Shown here: in pieces, positions 45,623-53,376 of the stretch | Numbering within the stretch: the stretch's first letter is position 1 | Layout: each line of letters starts with the position of its first letter | Assembly: GCA_029251085.1 (NCBI GenBank) | Contig: JAQXDZ010000061.1 | Location: 46,210-110,209 of the forward strand | Source of the DNA: Mariniblastus sp. | Lineage (GTDB): Bacteria; Planctomycetota; Planctomycetia; Pirellulales; Pirellulaceae | Reading direction: 5' to 3' | DNA: 64,000 nucleotides | The notes under the pieces: generated by a model | The model's database searches: none | What the model saw: the letters and a program-made list of their open reading frames with translations, nothing else | Told to the model about the DNA's origin: nothing | Made by a program: the position numbers and the translations under genes

Positions 45623-46052
45623 ACGCCTCTTTGATTCCGATCGCCAACTCGGACACCATTGCCAACCGAGATGCTGCGTTGACGATTTCAAAAAGTCAAT
45701 CAATGGCTTGAATCCCTTATTTCTGTCGGGTTTCAACGAGAATTCGACCCCGATGTTAAACTGTGCGGGTCAGCCTGACTTTCACAACTGCCTGAACCTC
45801 AACGGTGCCACAGGAGTTACCGATCTGGCAAAGACCTCCGATGATCAGGATTGCTCCGCCTAGTTTTCCGATTTTTGCAAATTTACCGATAAGTCGGGTC
45901 GGCATAGTTCCAACGGTTAGACGATGTCAAAACGGGGAGTCTGCTCCCTGGAATCCGGTTTGGATATTTTTGGATGAACTTCAAAAGTGACTTCCCTTAA
46001 GGATGTCACACAGGCACGGATTCTAGTGAGTAGAAAAACACTAGGAGAATCG
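45623..46052. other. Intergenic region before the barrel protein gene
   Basis: About 430 bases between pyrE and the barrel protein gene. It should hold the latter's promoter. The track ORF at 45805..45990 shows nothing recognisable. No RNA gene or clear terminator was found. Confidence 0.35.
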
Positions 46053-47441
46053 ATGAGATATTTTTTGCAAATCTGTTTTACATTGGCTTTGCTCACGTTC
46101 TCGAGTCAAACCAACGCACAGTTGAATGAGGATGGTGTGATTGGTTCTTATCAATCAATCCTATCGCGTGCGGGCTATGGCAATGAAGAGCTGGAAGCAG
46201 CGGGCATCCAACCCAAACTGGCTCGAAAACAATCGAGTGAAGATTTCACTATCGAAGCCCCTGAAAAACCAAGCAAGCCAGTTGAGGATCGCACTGGTAA
46301 GTACGGCATTAAAGGGCCCCTCTTTGGTACACAGGATTCTATCGTTGATTATGGCGGCTCCTATAGTTCGCCAACTTGGGGCAACACGGTGCTCCCCAAT
46401 CGCGTTGGAAGCAGTCCAATTCAATTATCGAGTTTAGACCCACAAAACGACTTTGTTGCCTCGACCGACTGTGATACCGGGGCGTGTGAACCGTTCGAAA
46501 GAGCGAGAAATCGGCAGCGAACCGCCACACTTGTCGGGGGAGTCTTCGGCCTTAATCTTCGCCGCAACTATGAGGACGACCTTTGTTTTGGCTACAATCT
46601 TAACGGGGATACAATTGACTCAACCGACGCTGATTTTGGATCAATGAATGGACTCGGGGCCTCACTGGCCCGCCGAAATGAATGTGGCAAAGGCTGGGAA
46701 TCTATTTTTTGGTATCTCGATGACGAGGTAACGGCAGCTCTCGACGGCACCACTTTCACCCACCTGACGGGCCTCGATTCGATTTCCCACGCTCCTTCCG
46801 GCGACACCATCGAAGATATCTACAACGCTGGTTGCTGCTCCGAAATCTATCGGGATACTGAAATTCTAAACTTTGAATTTAATCTGCTTCGCAACGGAGG
46901 CATTTACGAAATGCGTGGATGCCGAGAGGCGAGCTTTGAGTTTTATGGCGGTTTTCGTCTATTTAGCTTTGATGAAAGTATTCGCTACGGAAGTCATTCC
47001 TCGGATGCGAACCATCCCTATTGGACTGAATACGAAATCGACGCCAACAATCTGCTCACCGGATTTCAAATTGGTTGTCGGAATGAATTTTCAGTAACGA
47101 ATCGACTTCGACTCGTCCTCAGCGGCAGTAGCGGTGGATATAACAACTTCATCGAGACGCAGCAGATAATCTCAGATGACAACGGTTATGTTGCGATGAA
47201 CCAATCATCCTCTGATAATCAAATTTCACTGCTTGGCCAATTCGATGCAGGATTGTCGATGCAAATTACCCGTCGCCTTCGCGCCCAAGCTGGCTATCGA
47301 CTGATGGGCATTTCCGGCGTAAGTCTCGCCGGAGACCAGGTGCCTTACAATTTCGGTCACGCTTACGATCTTGAAAACAGCGATGTGAATGGCAGCCTAC
47401 TGCTTCACGGCATGTACTATGGTGGTGAGTTCTGTTTCTAA
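46053..47441 (+). CDS. BBP7-like outer-membrane beta-barrel protein
   Basis: The protein starts at the ATG at 46053 with a GGAG site upstream, giving a signal peptide (FLQICFTLALLTFSSQTNA); the track ORF adds 22 unrelated residues. The mature part has alternating beta strands with aromatic ends (ASFEFYGGFRLFSFDES, RLRLVLSGSSGGYNNF, LRAQAGYRLMGISG) and ends in GGEFCF, whose terminal phenylalanine fits outer-membrane assembly. It resembles planctomycete BBP7 family barrels. It is 462 residues long. A terminator follows. Confidence 0.75.
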   Translation: MRYFLQICFTLALLTFSSQTNAQLNEDGVIGSYQSILSRAGYGNEELEAAGIQPKLARKQSSEDFTIEAPEKPSKPVEDRTGKYGIKGPLFGTQDSIVDYGGSYSSPTWGNTVLPNRVGSSPIQLSSLDPQNDFVASTDCDTGACEPFERARNRQRTATLVGGVFGLNLRRNYEDDLCFGYNLNGDTIDSTDADFGSMNGLGASLARRNECGKGWESIFWYLDDEVTAALDGTTFTHLTGLDSISHAPSGDTIEDIYNAGCCSEIYRDTEILNFEFNLLRNGGIYEMRGCREASFEFYGGFRLFSFDESIRYGSHSSDANHPYWTEYEIDANNLLTGFQIGCRNEFSVTNRLRLVLSGSSGGYNNFIETQQIISDDNGYVAMNQSSSDNQISLLGQFDAGLSMQITRRLRAQAGYRLMGISGVSLAGDQVPYNFGHAYDLENSDVNGSLLLHGMYYGGEFCF

Positions 47442-47453
47442 ATCAACCACCCA

Positions 47454-47493
47454 AAAACAAACACGCCGCAGACCTTCAGGCCTCGGCGTGTTT
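47454..47493. terminator. Bidirectional terminator between barrel gene and infC
   Basis: ACACGCCG pairs with CGGCGTGT, with an inner AG-CC/GG-CT stem around TTCA. The minus-strand side is followed by TTTGTTTTTGGG and the plus-strand side by TTTC. It can stop the barrel gene (plus) and infC (minus). Confidence 0.75.
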
Positions 47494-47502
47494 CATGTGG
47501 TG

Positions 47503-47556
47503 TCGAGTTGCAAACTAGTATCGGATTGCAAACTAGTATCGGATTGCAAACTAATA
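47503..47556. repeat. Three 18-base tandem repeats
   Basis: The unit TCGGATTGCAAACTAGTA occurs three times in a row, with the first and last copies slightly altered. It lies between the terminator and the end of infC and is not coding. Confidence 0.85.
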
Positions 47557-47574
47557 ACTTGCCGCAATTCGTCG

Positions 47575-48093
47575 CTATGACTTATTGGGCGCGATTGTGC
47601 AAACCATTCTTCTTGGTTGTTGAGACGGATTGCTTTCAACTTTGCCGTGCTCGGATAACAACTCAATGATGTAGTCCATCACTTTTCGGCCTTCGTCGAT
47701 GTGTGCATTCTCTCGACCGCGGAAAAGTACTGTGACCTGAACCTTGTCATTGTGCTCCAAAAAGCCAATTGCTTTTTTGACTTTAAACCCGATGTCGTGC
47801 TCGCCAGTTTTGGGGCGGACGCGGATTTCTTTGAGCTTTGTCTGGTGAGACTTGTTCTTAGTCTGCCGTTTCTTTTTGTCGTAGTTGAATTTACCGAAAT
47901 CCATGATTCGGCACACAGGCGGTTTCGCATCGCCTGCAACTTCTACTAGATCAAAGCCCGCTTCTTTTGCTTTGCTGAGTGCTTCCTCAGTCGGTATCAC
48001 TCCAAGTTGATTACCGTCTTGATCGATAACACGAATAGGTGAGATTCTGATTTGTTCGTTGATGCGGGTCTGTTTTTTGTCGCTCGGAGGAAT
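47575..48093 (-). CDS. infC: Translation initiation factor IF-3 starting at ATT
   Basis: IF-3 selects the correct start codon and initiator tRNA. The ORF track gives only residues 32-172 (start 48000, GTG). I extended the frame by hand to an ATT at 48093: [18 protein letters not shown] matches the normal IF-3 N-terminus, and an in-frame TAG lies five codons upstream. AAAGGG lies six bases before the ATT. No ATG, GTG or TTG exists between the stop and residue 32, so the ATT is the natural start, as in E. coli infC. The protein is 172 residues. It follows thrS by 252 bp; no rpmI or rplT follows. Confidence 0.9.
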   Translation of the reverse strand: MPPSDKKQTRINEQIRISPIRVIDQDGNQLGVIPTEEALSKAKEAGFDLVEVAGDAKPPVCRIMDFGKFNYDKKKRQTKNKSHQTKLKEIRVRPKTGEHDIGFKVKKAIGFLEHNDKVQVTVLFRGRENAHIDEGRKVMDYIIELLSEHGKVESNPSQQPRRMVCTIAPNKS

Positions 48094-48099
48094 TGTTTT

Positions 48100-48105
48100 C
48101 CCTTT
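48100..48105 (-). promoter_or_regulatory. Shine-Dalgarno of infC that decides the ATT start
   Basis: AAAGGG lies on the minus strand six bases before ATT at 48093. It is the only good ribosome site in the region, and it supports ATT initiation. Confidence 0.75.
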
Positions 48106-48345
48106 CTAAAAAAATCAATGGCGTAGGCAGACTGGCCATGGCCTTACGTTCGGTTTCACTTACCGAAAATGGCCTATTTACAGTCGGCAGGTTGCTGAAG
48201 ATCAAAAACAATCGTCAGCGGTTATCTTCGTTTTATTGTACCCACTCGGGGCTTTCAAGGCGAATTACACCCTTGAGGATACCATAAATCGGATTCAACG
48301 TCCGGTCGGGGTTCCTCAGGAACTGGGCGGCTTCGCTGAATTTAT

Positions 48346-50367
48346 TTACGAGCTCTTTCGGCGGACGGTTTTATCAGCCACTTCAGACTGAAATTTAGCG
48401 ATCGCTTCCTCAACTGGAATCGCCCCTAAATCGCCGTCTATTCGGTCTCGGATCGATACAGTTCCGTTTTCAGCGTCCCTTGGCCCAACGATCATCATAT
48501 AGGGAATCATCTCCAGTTGACCATCGCGGATCTTGGCGCCAAGCTTTTCGCTTCGGTAATCACCTTTGACACGAATTCCCGCGTTTCGCATCTGAGATTC
48601 AACACGTTTTCCATATTCCTCTGATTTATCGCTGACGGTCAAAATCCGGCCCTGTTCGGGGGCGAGCCACAATGGAAAACTACCGGCAAAGTGCTCGATC
48701 AACACGCCAATGAACCGCTCCATGCTGCCAAAAGGCGCCCGGTGAATCATGATCGGTCGATGAGGTTTGTTATCGGAGCCAATGTATTCGAGCCCAAATC
48801 GTTCCGGCAAGTTGTAGTCCACCTGGACCGTTCCGAGTTGCCATTTCCGGCCGATGCAATCCTTAACCACAAAGTCAATCTTGGGTCCATAAAACGCTGC
48901 CTCACCAGGATCTTCACTAAAATCCTTGCCGAGCGTTTGAGCTGCCTCGCGACAGGCTTGCTCCGCCAAGTCCCAATTCGCGGGATCGCCAACGTACTTG
49001 GAACTGTCTGGATCTCGCAAACCGACGCGGACCGTGTAATCCTCCATCCCCATCGCACCAAAGATAATTTTCACCAGTTCGATACATCCGATTAACTCTT
49101 GACCAAGCTGTTCCTGAGTCACGAACAAATGCGCATCGTCTTGAGTAAATCCGCGGACGCGTGTCAATCCACCAATCTCTCCCGACTGTTCCCAGCGATA
49201 AACCGTTCCAAATTCAGACAATCGAACGGGAAGGTCACGATAACTTCTCTGCTCAGAGGCAAACAATCGAATATGATGGGGGCAATTCATCGGTTTCAAC
49301 AAATAGCCTTCGATTTCTCCCTCATTCATCAAATTCGATAACTCACCGCAAGTGCAACCTTCCTCCGCTAATTGACTTAGATACTCGCGATCTACCAATG
49401 GCGTGTACTGACTGTCTTGATAATAAGGAAAGTGACCTGAAGTTTTATAGAGATCGAGTTTTCCGATGTGCGGAGTGAAAACTTGATCGTACCCCTGACG
49501 CTGTAAATGTTCCGAAATAAAGTCTTGAAGTTTCTGGCGAACAAAACTCCCCTTAGGCGTCCACAACACTAACCCCTGACCGACCATTTCATCGATGTGG
49601 AACAGCCCAAGACGCTTACCTAAAACTCGGTGATCTCGTTTTTTTGCTTCCTCAAGTAACTCCAGGTGCGCATCCAACTCCGCCTGAGTAAAAAACGCAG
49701 TGGCATACAGTCGTTGGAGTTGCTCTCGTGACTGATCACCCTTCCAGTAGGCACCGGCGATGGAAAGCAGTTTGAATGCACCAATTCGACGAGGGGAGGG
49801 GATGTGAGGTCCGCGACACAAATCGAGAAACTCCCCCTGTTGATAAAACGAAAGAGAGTCATCATCCGCCAAACCGGTTTCGATATGCTCGACTTTAAAA
49901 TCCTGCTTGAGATCCTTGCACACCTGAATGGCATCTGCCCGCGGACGATCCAGCCGCTCAAATGGCTCATCGAGGGCAATGATCTTTGCCATCTCTTTTT
50001 CGATCGCCGGAAAATCTTCTTCGGTTAAAGGTTCATCGCATTCGACGTCGTAGTAAAACCCGCCATCGATTGTGGGGCCAAACGCCAACTGGACTCCCGG
50101 CTTAATCCGCATCACCGCTCGCGCCATCACGTGTGCACAGCTATGACGCATGGTTTCCAGCGCGTTTGGATCTTTCTTGGTAATGATTTTTAAATTGACG
50201 GGCTCACCCTGCGGAATTTCGTAGTCCAGCTCGACCGGTTGCAGGTCGATCTCGCCCCACAGGGCGTCTTTGGCCAAACGAGATCCGATGCTTTTGGCGA
50301 CATCTTTTACAGAGACTGCGGAATCAAACTCTTTTAAGCTTCCGTCGGGTAATTTTACAGTTGTCAT
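48346..50367 (-). CDS. thrS: Threonyl-tRNA synthetase
   Basis: ThrRS charges tRNA-Thr. This 673-residue protein has the TGS domain at the N-terminus (residues ~1-60), the editing-domain histidines in RHSCAHVMARAVM, the catalytic core with the zinc-binding cysteine in MNCPHHIRLFASEQRSY, the motif VYRWEQSGEIGGLTRVRGF, and the C-terminal anticodon-binding domain. Length and order match the family. It sits upstream of infC on the same strand. No leader resembling a tRNA-binding operator was verified in the upstream 400 bases. Confidence 0.96.
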   Translation of the reverse strand: MTTVKLPDGSLKEFDSAVSVKDVAKSIGSRLAKDALWGEIDLQPVELDYEIPQGEPVNLKIITKKDPNALETMRHSCAHVMARAVMRIKPGVQLAFGPTIDGGFYYDVECDEPLTEEDFPAIEKEMAKIIALDEPFERLDRPRADAIQVCKDLKQDFKVEHIETGLADDDSLSFYQQGEFLDLCRGPHIPSPRRIGAFKLLSIAGAYWKGDQSREQLQRLYATAFFTQAELDAHLELLEEAKKRDHRVLGKRLGLFHIDEMVGQGLVLWTPKGSFVRQKLQDFISEHLQRQGYDQVFTPHIGKLDLYKTSGHFPYYQDSQYTPLVDREYLSQLAEEGCTCGELSNLMNEGEIEGYLLKPMNCPHHIRLFASEQRSYRDLPVRLSEFGTVYRWEQSGEIGGLTRVRGFTQDDAHLFVTQEQLGQELIGCIELVKIIFGAMGMEDYTVRVGLRDPDSSKYVGDPANWDLAEQACREAAQTLGKDFSEDPGEAAFYGPKIDFVVKDCIGRKWQLGTVQVDYNLPERFGLEYIGSDNKPHRPIMIHRAPFGSMERFIGVLIEHFAGSFPLWLAPEQGRILTVSDKSEEYGKRVESQMRNAGIRVKGDYRSEKLGAKIRDGQLEMIPYMMIVGPRDAENGTVSIRDRIDGDLGAIPVEEAIAKFQSEVADKTVRRKSS

Positions 50368-50773
50368 TTTCTTGCGTACTACTCAAAACAAAATTCTTGC
50401 ACCCCCGCGTTCACAAATCGCGGTCCTTGGCGAATGGGGAAGTATAGATAGTCTTAGACTTCACCGAAACATCGGTTCCCGCTCTCCGGCAAATCGTCGG
50501 CAAACAGAGTTCAAACCCTTGGAACAAGCCTTTTATCCTCCCATCGCCTAATGGGGACTTCCTGAAAAGAACATCCCGCTTAGCTAGAAATCGCCATAAA
50601 ATCCAGTTATTTCAAGGTTTGACGGACCTCGGGCAGCACCACCGTTACTCTCTGGCAAACATTCGATAACTTGAAGCGAGATAAACTGCCGTTTCCCTTC
50701 ACATTGCCGCAAGTCGCGGTAGAATGTGACGGCGTTGAAGACAATGCTCAGATAATTTACCCAGAGGAATAAC
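50368..50773. other. Intergenic region upstream of the Sec thioredoxin gene
   Basis: About 400 bases between the divergent thrS and redox-lipoprotein genes. Both promoters are expected here. The minus-strand ORF at 50584..51147 is a shadow of the lipoprotein gene's repeat region. No RNA gene was recognised. Confidence 0.35.
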
Positions 50774-52126
50774 ATGCAAATGAGATGGCTATTAGTTCTC
50801 GGCTGCCTCCTGATCACTGCTTGCAGTAATCCGGGCGACGAGACATCCCAAACCAAGAATTCTACGCCGGCCCAAGTCGCGTCGAAAACAGAATCTCCGG
50901 AAGCAACACCTGCTTCGGAAGAAAAGAAACCGGAACCACCCAAGGAAGAAGCTAAGCCTGAACCAAAGCAGGAAGAAGCCAAGCCTGAACCAAAACAGGA
51001 AGAAGCTAAGCCTGAACCAAAACAGGAAGAAACTAAGCCTGACGTTACCGACGCAACACCGGCTGAGCAAATTAAGACAATCATCGCCGAATATTCTAAG
51101 GCCCAAGGTAGCCTGATGACCGAGGCAAGAAAAATGCCGGGGAACAAGGGCCGCGATTTCTACTACGCGAAACTTCCCGAACTACAGCAGAAATGCGGAA
51201 CTGATCTAAACGCAGTTGTCGCTGCCAACGCAGATAATCCCGCTAACTTCGACGCGATCATGTGGATTACCATGAACATGGCCGGGTCGGAAGCTGGGAC
51301 CAAAGCAATGGACACATTGTTTGAAAAGTACATTGACAACGAAAAAATGGTCAACCTTTGCGGCGTCCTCGCACAAGGCAGAATGCCCGTTAAAAATGTT
51401 GATGAAAAGCTCGAGCAATTGATCGAGGAGTCCCCGCACGAGGCTGTGAAGGCTTCGGCAACGATGGCTCTAGCCAAAACCGTCAAAGACGAAACTCGTG
51501 CAGAAGAACTGTACGAATCTCTGATCGCCAACTACGGAGATTTGACAAGTCCGATGACTCGCGGCAAAACTTTTAAAGAAGCTGCCGACAATGCTCTCTT
51601 CCAACTGAAGTATCTAAGCATTGGCAAAGTCGCTCCCGATATCGAAGGGGAAGACCTTGATGGAGTCGCCTTTAAGCTGAGCGACTACCGCGGCAAAGTT
51701 GTCGTACTCGACTTCTGGGGCGATTGGTGACCACCGTGCCGGGCTATGTACCCACACGAGCGGTCGCTCGTAAAAACACTTGCTGACAAACCATTCGCAA
51801 TTATTGGTGTCAACAGTGATCGTGACCTGGAAAAAATCCGGGAAACAACCAAGCAGAAAAACATCTCATGGCGTAGTTTCTGGAACGGTCCTCAAGGAAC
51901 CGGCGGTCCCATTTCGACTCGCTGGGGTGTTACCGGATGGCCAACCATTTACATCATCGACGCTGAAGGAAAAATTCGGTACAAAAACGCGCGAGGTCCA
52001 AAAATGGACGAAGCACTTACTGAATTGTTAGCGGAAATGGGCCATGAAGTGGATCTCACGAATCATGAAGATCCCGGTGAAGCGCCAAAAGATGACGCAA
52101 AGGAAGACGCTAAACCTAATCCGTAA
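50774..52126 (+). CDS. TlpA/thioredoxin-like lipoprotein with in-frame TGA (predicted selenoprotein)
   Basis: The ORF track splits this gene in two (50774..51730 and 51746..52126), but both halves are in the same frame and form one 450-residue protein. It starts with a lipoprotein signal (LLVLGCLLITAC, Cys17), then a charged, repeat-containing linker to residue ~95, a helical domain, and a thioredoxin-like domain: KVVVLDFWGDW, TGA, PPCRAMYPHERSL, then IIGVNSDRDLEKI and VTGWPTIYIIDAEGKI with the cis-proline. The TGA (51728-51730, residue 319) replaces the first cysteine of WCPPC, giving W-U-P-P-C. Selenocysteine is my reading; a nonsense mutation is the alternative. Confidence 0.85.
50951..51031 (+). 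repeat. Three 27-base repeats coding AKPEPKQEE
   Basis: Three nearly identical 27-base units encode a nine-residue repeat, AKPEPKQEE, in the linker of the redox lipoprotein. They likely form an extended charged spacer between the membrane anchor and the redox domain. Confidence 0.9.
51756..51771 (+). promoter_or_regulatory. Candidate bacterial SECIS hairpin for the thioredoxin-like gene
   Basis: ACGAGC pairs perfectly with GCTCGT around a GGTC loop. The loop starts 32 bases after the TGA. Bacterial SECIS elements lie just downstream of the UGA, with a G early in the apical loop; the E. coli fdhF loop also contains GGUC. The lower stem is not obvious and no bulged U is seen, so function is unproven. 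Confidence 0.6.
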
Positions 52127-52190
52127 CCTGAACTCTTAAGTTCATTTCATAGAGTTTTGCGTTAGCATAATTCTAACGAACGATACCACC

Positions 52191-52224
52191 ATGCGGCCTG
52201 AGTCTTCTCGGGCCGCATTTTTTT
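52191..52224 (+). terminator. Rho-independent terminator after the thioredoxin-like gene
   Basis: ATGCGGCC pairs with GGCCGCAT around a 12-base loop, followed by seven Ts. This marks the end of the plus-strand transcript just before the convergent AhpD-like gene, and supports the view that the gene ends at 52126 and not at the TGA. Confidence 0.9.
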
Positions 52225-52245
52225 ATCGCTCCACTCCCTCCAAGC

Positions 52246-52833
52246 TCACGACCGCCAATTCGGTTTCTCCGACTTCCACGACTCTTCCGACGTCGTCATC
52301 CAGTCTTCCAAATCAACCCCGAGACCATCCGCGATCCGGTTGATGTAATTAAAATAAGAAATCACCTGAGTCGCGACCGTAATTTGATCATCCGCCAAAC
52401 CGACTTTTCGCAATCGATCAATGTTAGCCTGCGACATCTCTGCCGGCCGGCATGTCAACTCGACTGCATATTCGCAAAGCGCCGTATCTATCTCACTGAA
52501 ATTACAATTGCGATAATCGAAAACCAACAATTCTGCTAACTCTGTATTCCCAGACTCCAGACCGAAGTCTCTGGCATGGAACAGCGTTCAGTAAAAACAA
52601 TCATTGGCGTTACTGACAACCGTCGCCAACATCTCACGTTGCGCCCCGGAAAGGTGATTGTCAGTCTTCATGATGGAAACGTAGAGATTCATCGAAGCGT
52701 TCGCACTCGCGCCATCCTGACTCATCACCCGGATAATATTGGCAACGTCGCCTGCCCGCTCAACCGCCGACTGGTATAGCCGCGCAGTTTTTCCAGTCGC
52801 GTTCTCAATTGAAACTTGTTCGATATAGGCCAT
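52246..52833 (-). CDS. AhpD/carboxymuconolactone-decarboxylase-like protein with in-frame TGA (predicted selenoprotein)
   Basis: The ORF track splits this gene (52588..52833 and 52246..52530), but the frame is continuous. Joined, it encodes 195 residues: MAYIEQVSIENATGKTARLY, then LATVVSNANDCFY, TGA (52588-52590, residue 82), TLFHARDFGLESGNTELAEL, and the C-terminal VISYFNYINRIADGLGVDLE typical of peroxidase-related AhpD-fold proteins. The family motif is CxxCxxxH; here it is C-F-Y-U-T-L-F-H, so the TGA stands exactly at the second redox cysteine. It probably reduces peroxides or acts as a thiol oxidoreductase in the cytoplasm. The half-gene lengths and the conserved histidine argue against a pseudogene. 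Confidence 0.85.
52547..52581 (-). promoter_or_regulatory. Candidate bacterial SECIS hairpin for the AhpD-like gene
   Basis: On the minus strand CCAGA pairs with TCTGG around GACTTCGG, with an outer TTCC/GGAA pair. The apical loop begins 19 bases after the TGA and starts with G, within the range described for bacterial SECIS elements. The fit is better than for the neighbouring gene, but SelB binding is untested. Confidence 0.6.
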
Positions 52834-52964
52834 CGGTCACTCTTATCTCTGAAACTCAAAATACTTAGATTTCAAAAACGATTGATTACAATTACATTTA
52901 AATCCATTAGCAACTCCAAAGCCAGTGGCAAGCAAATCCAACCTAACTTAATTCGGCAGGCAAG

Positions 52965-53351
52965 ATGACTCGAAAAACATTTTCAACAGATTCTGATTTC
53001 GAAAAAAAAGCTGGATACTCTCGCGCAGTTGTGCAGGACAATTGGTGCTTTGTTTCGGGAACCACTGGCTACGATTACACGACCATGTTTATGCCTCCGG
53101 ACATTCAGACACAAACACAAAACTGCATCGAGACGATTCGACAAACACTTGAGAATGCAGGATTTTCACTCTCAGACATCGTAAGAGCTAATTACTACGT
53201 GACAAATCAGTCCGACGCCGAGCTTGCGTTCCCTGTCCTTGGAACGGCATTCGCGTCCATCCGCCCTGCCGCCACAATGATTGTGTGTGGATTGATTCGC
53301 CCCGAAATGCTCATCGAAGTCGAAGTCACGGCCTTGAAATCGAAAACTTAA
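52965..53351 (+). CDS. RidA/YjgF-family protein
   Basis: A 128-residue protein of the RidA fold with DNWCFVSGTTGYDY, LENAGFSLSDIVRANYYVTN and the C-terminal ATMIVCGLIRPEMLIEVEVTAL. Family members hydrolyse reactive enamines or imines, or have other roles; the arginine typical of active RidA (R105) is not at the usual place, where the sequence reads MIVCGL, so deaminase activity is uncertain. It is divergent from the AhpD-like gene, 131 bp away, and convergent with thrC. Confidence 0.82.
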   Translation: MTRKTFSTDSDFEKKAGYSRAVVQDNWCFVSGTTGYDYTTMFMPPDIQTQTQNCIETIRQTLENAGFSLSDIVRANYYVTNQSDAELAFPVLGTAFASIRPAATMIVCGLIRPEMLIEVEVTALKSKT

Positions 53352-53376
53352 ATCGACCGAAGCAAGGGGTTAAGCA

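Noticed and set aside
47503-47556. CRISPR-like repeat
   Set aside because: Three adjacent 18-base copies without spacers; it is a plain tandem repeat.
50792-51106. Phenylalanine-rich minus-strand ORF
   Set aside because: It is a shadow of the AKPEPKQEE repeat region of the lipoprotein.
50774-51730. Truncated lipoprotein (pseudogene) ending at TGA
   Set aside because: The frame continues without further stops through the rest of a thioredoxin fold, the TGA is exactly at the cysteine of WCPPC, and a terminator lies after the longer end. A pseudogene would be expected to show more damage.
52588-52833. Separate 81-aa protein and 94-aa protein
   Set aside because: They join in frame around TGA at the CxxC motif and together form one AhpD-like domain.
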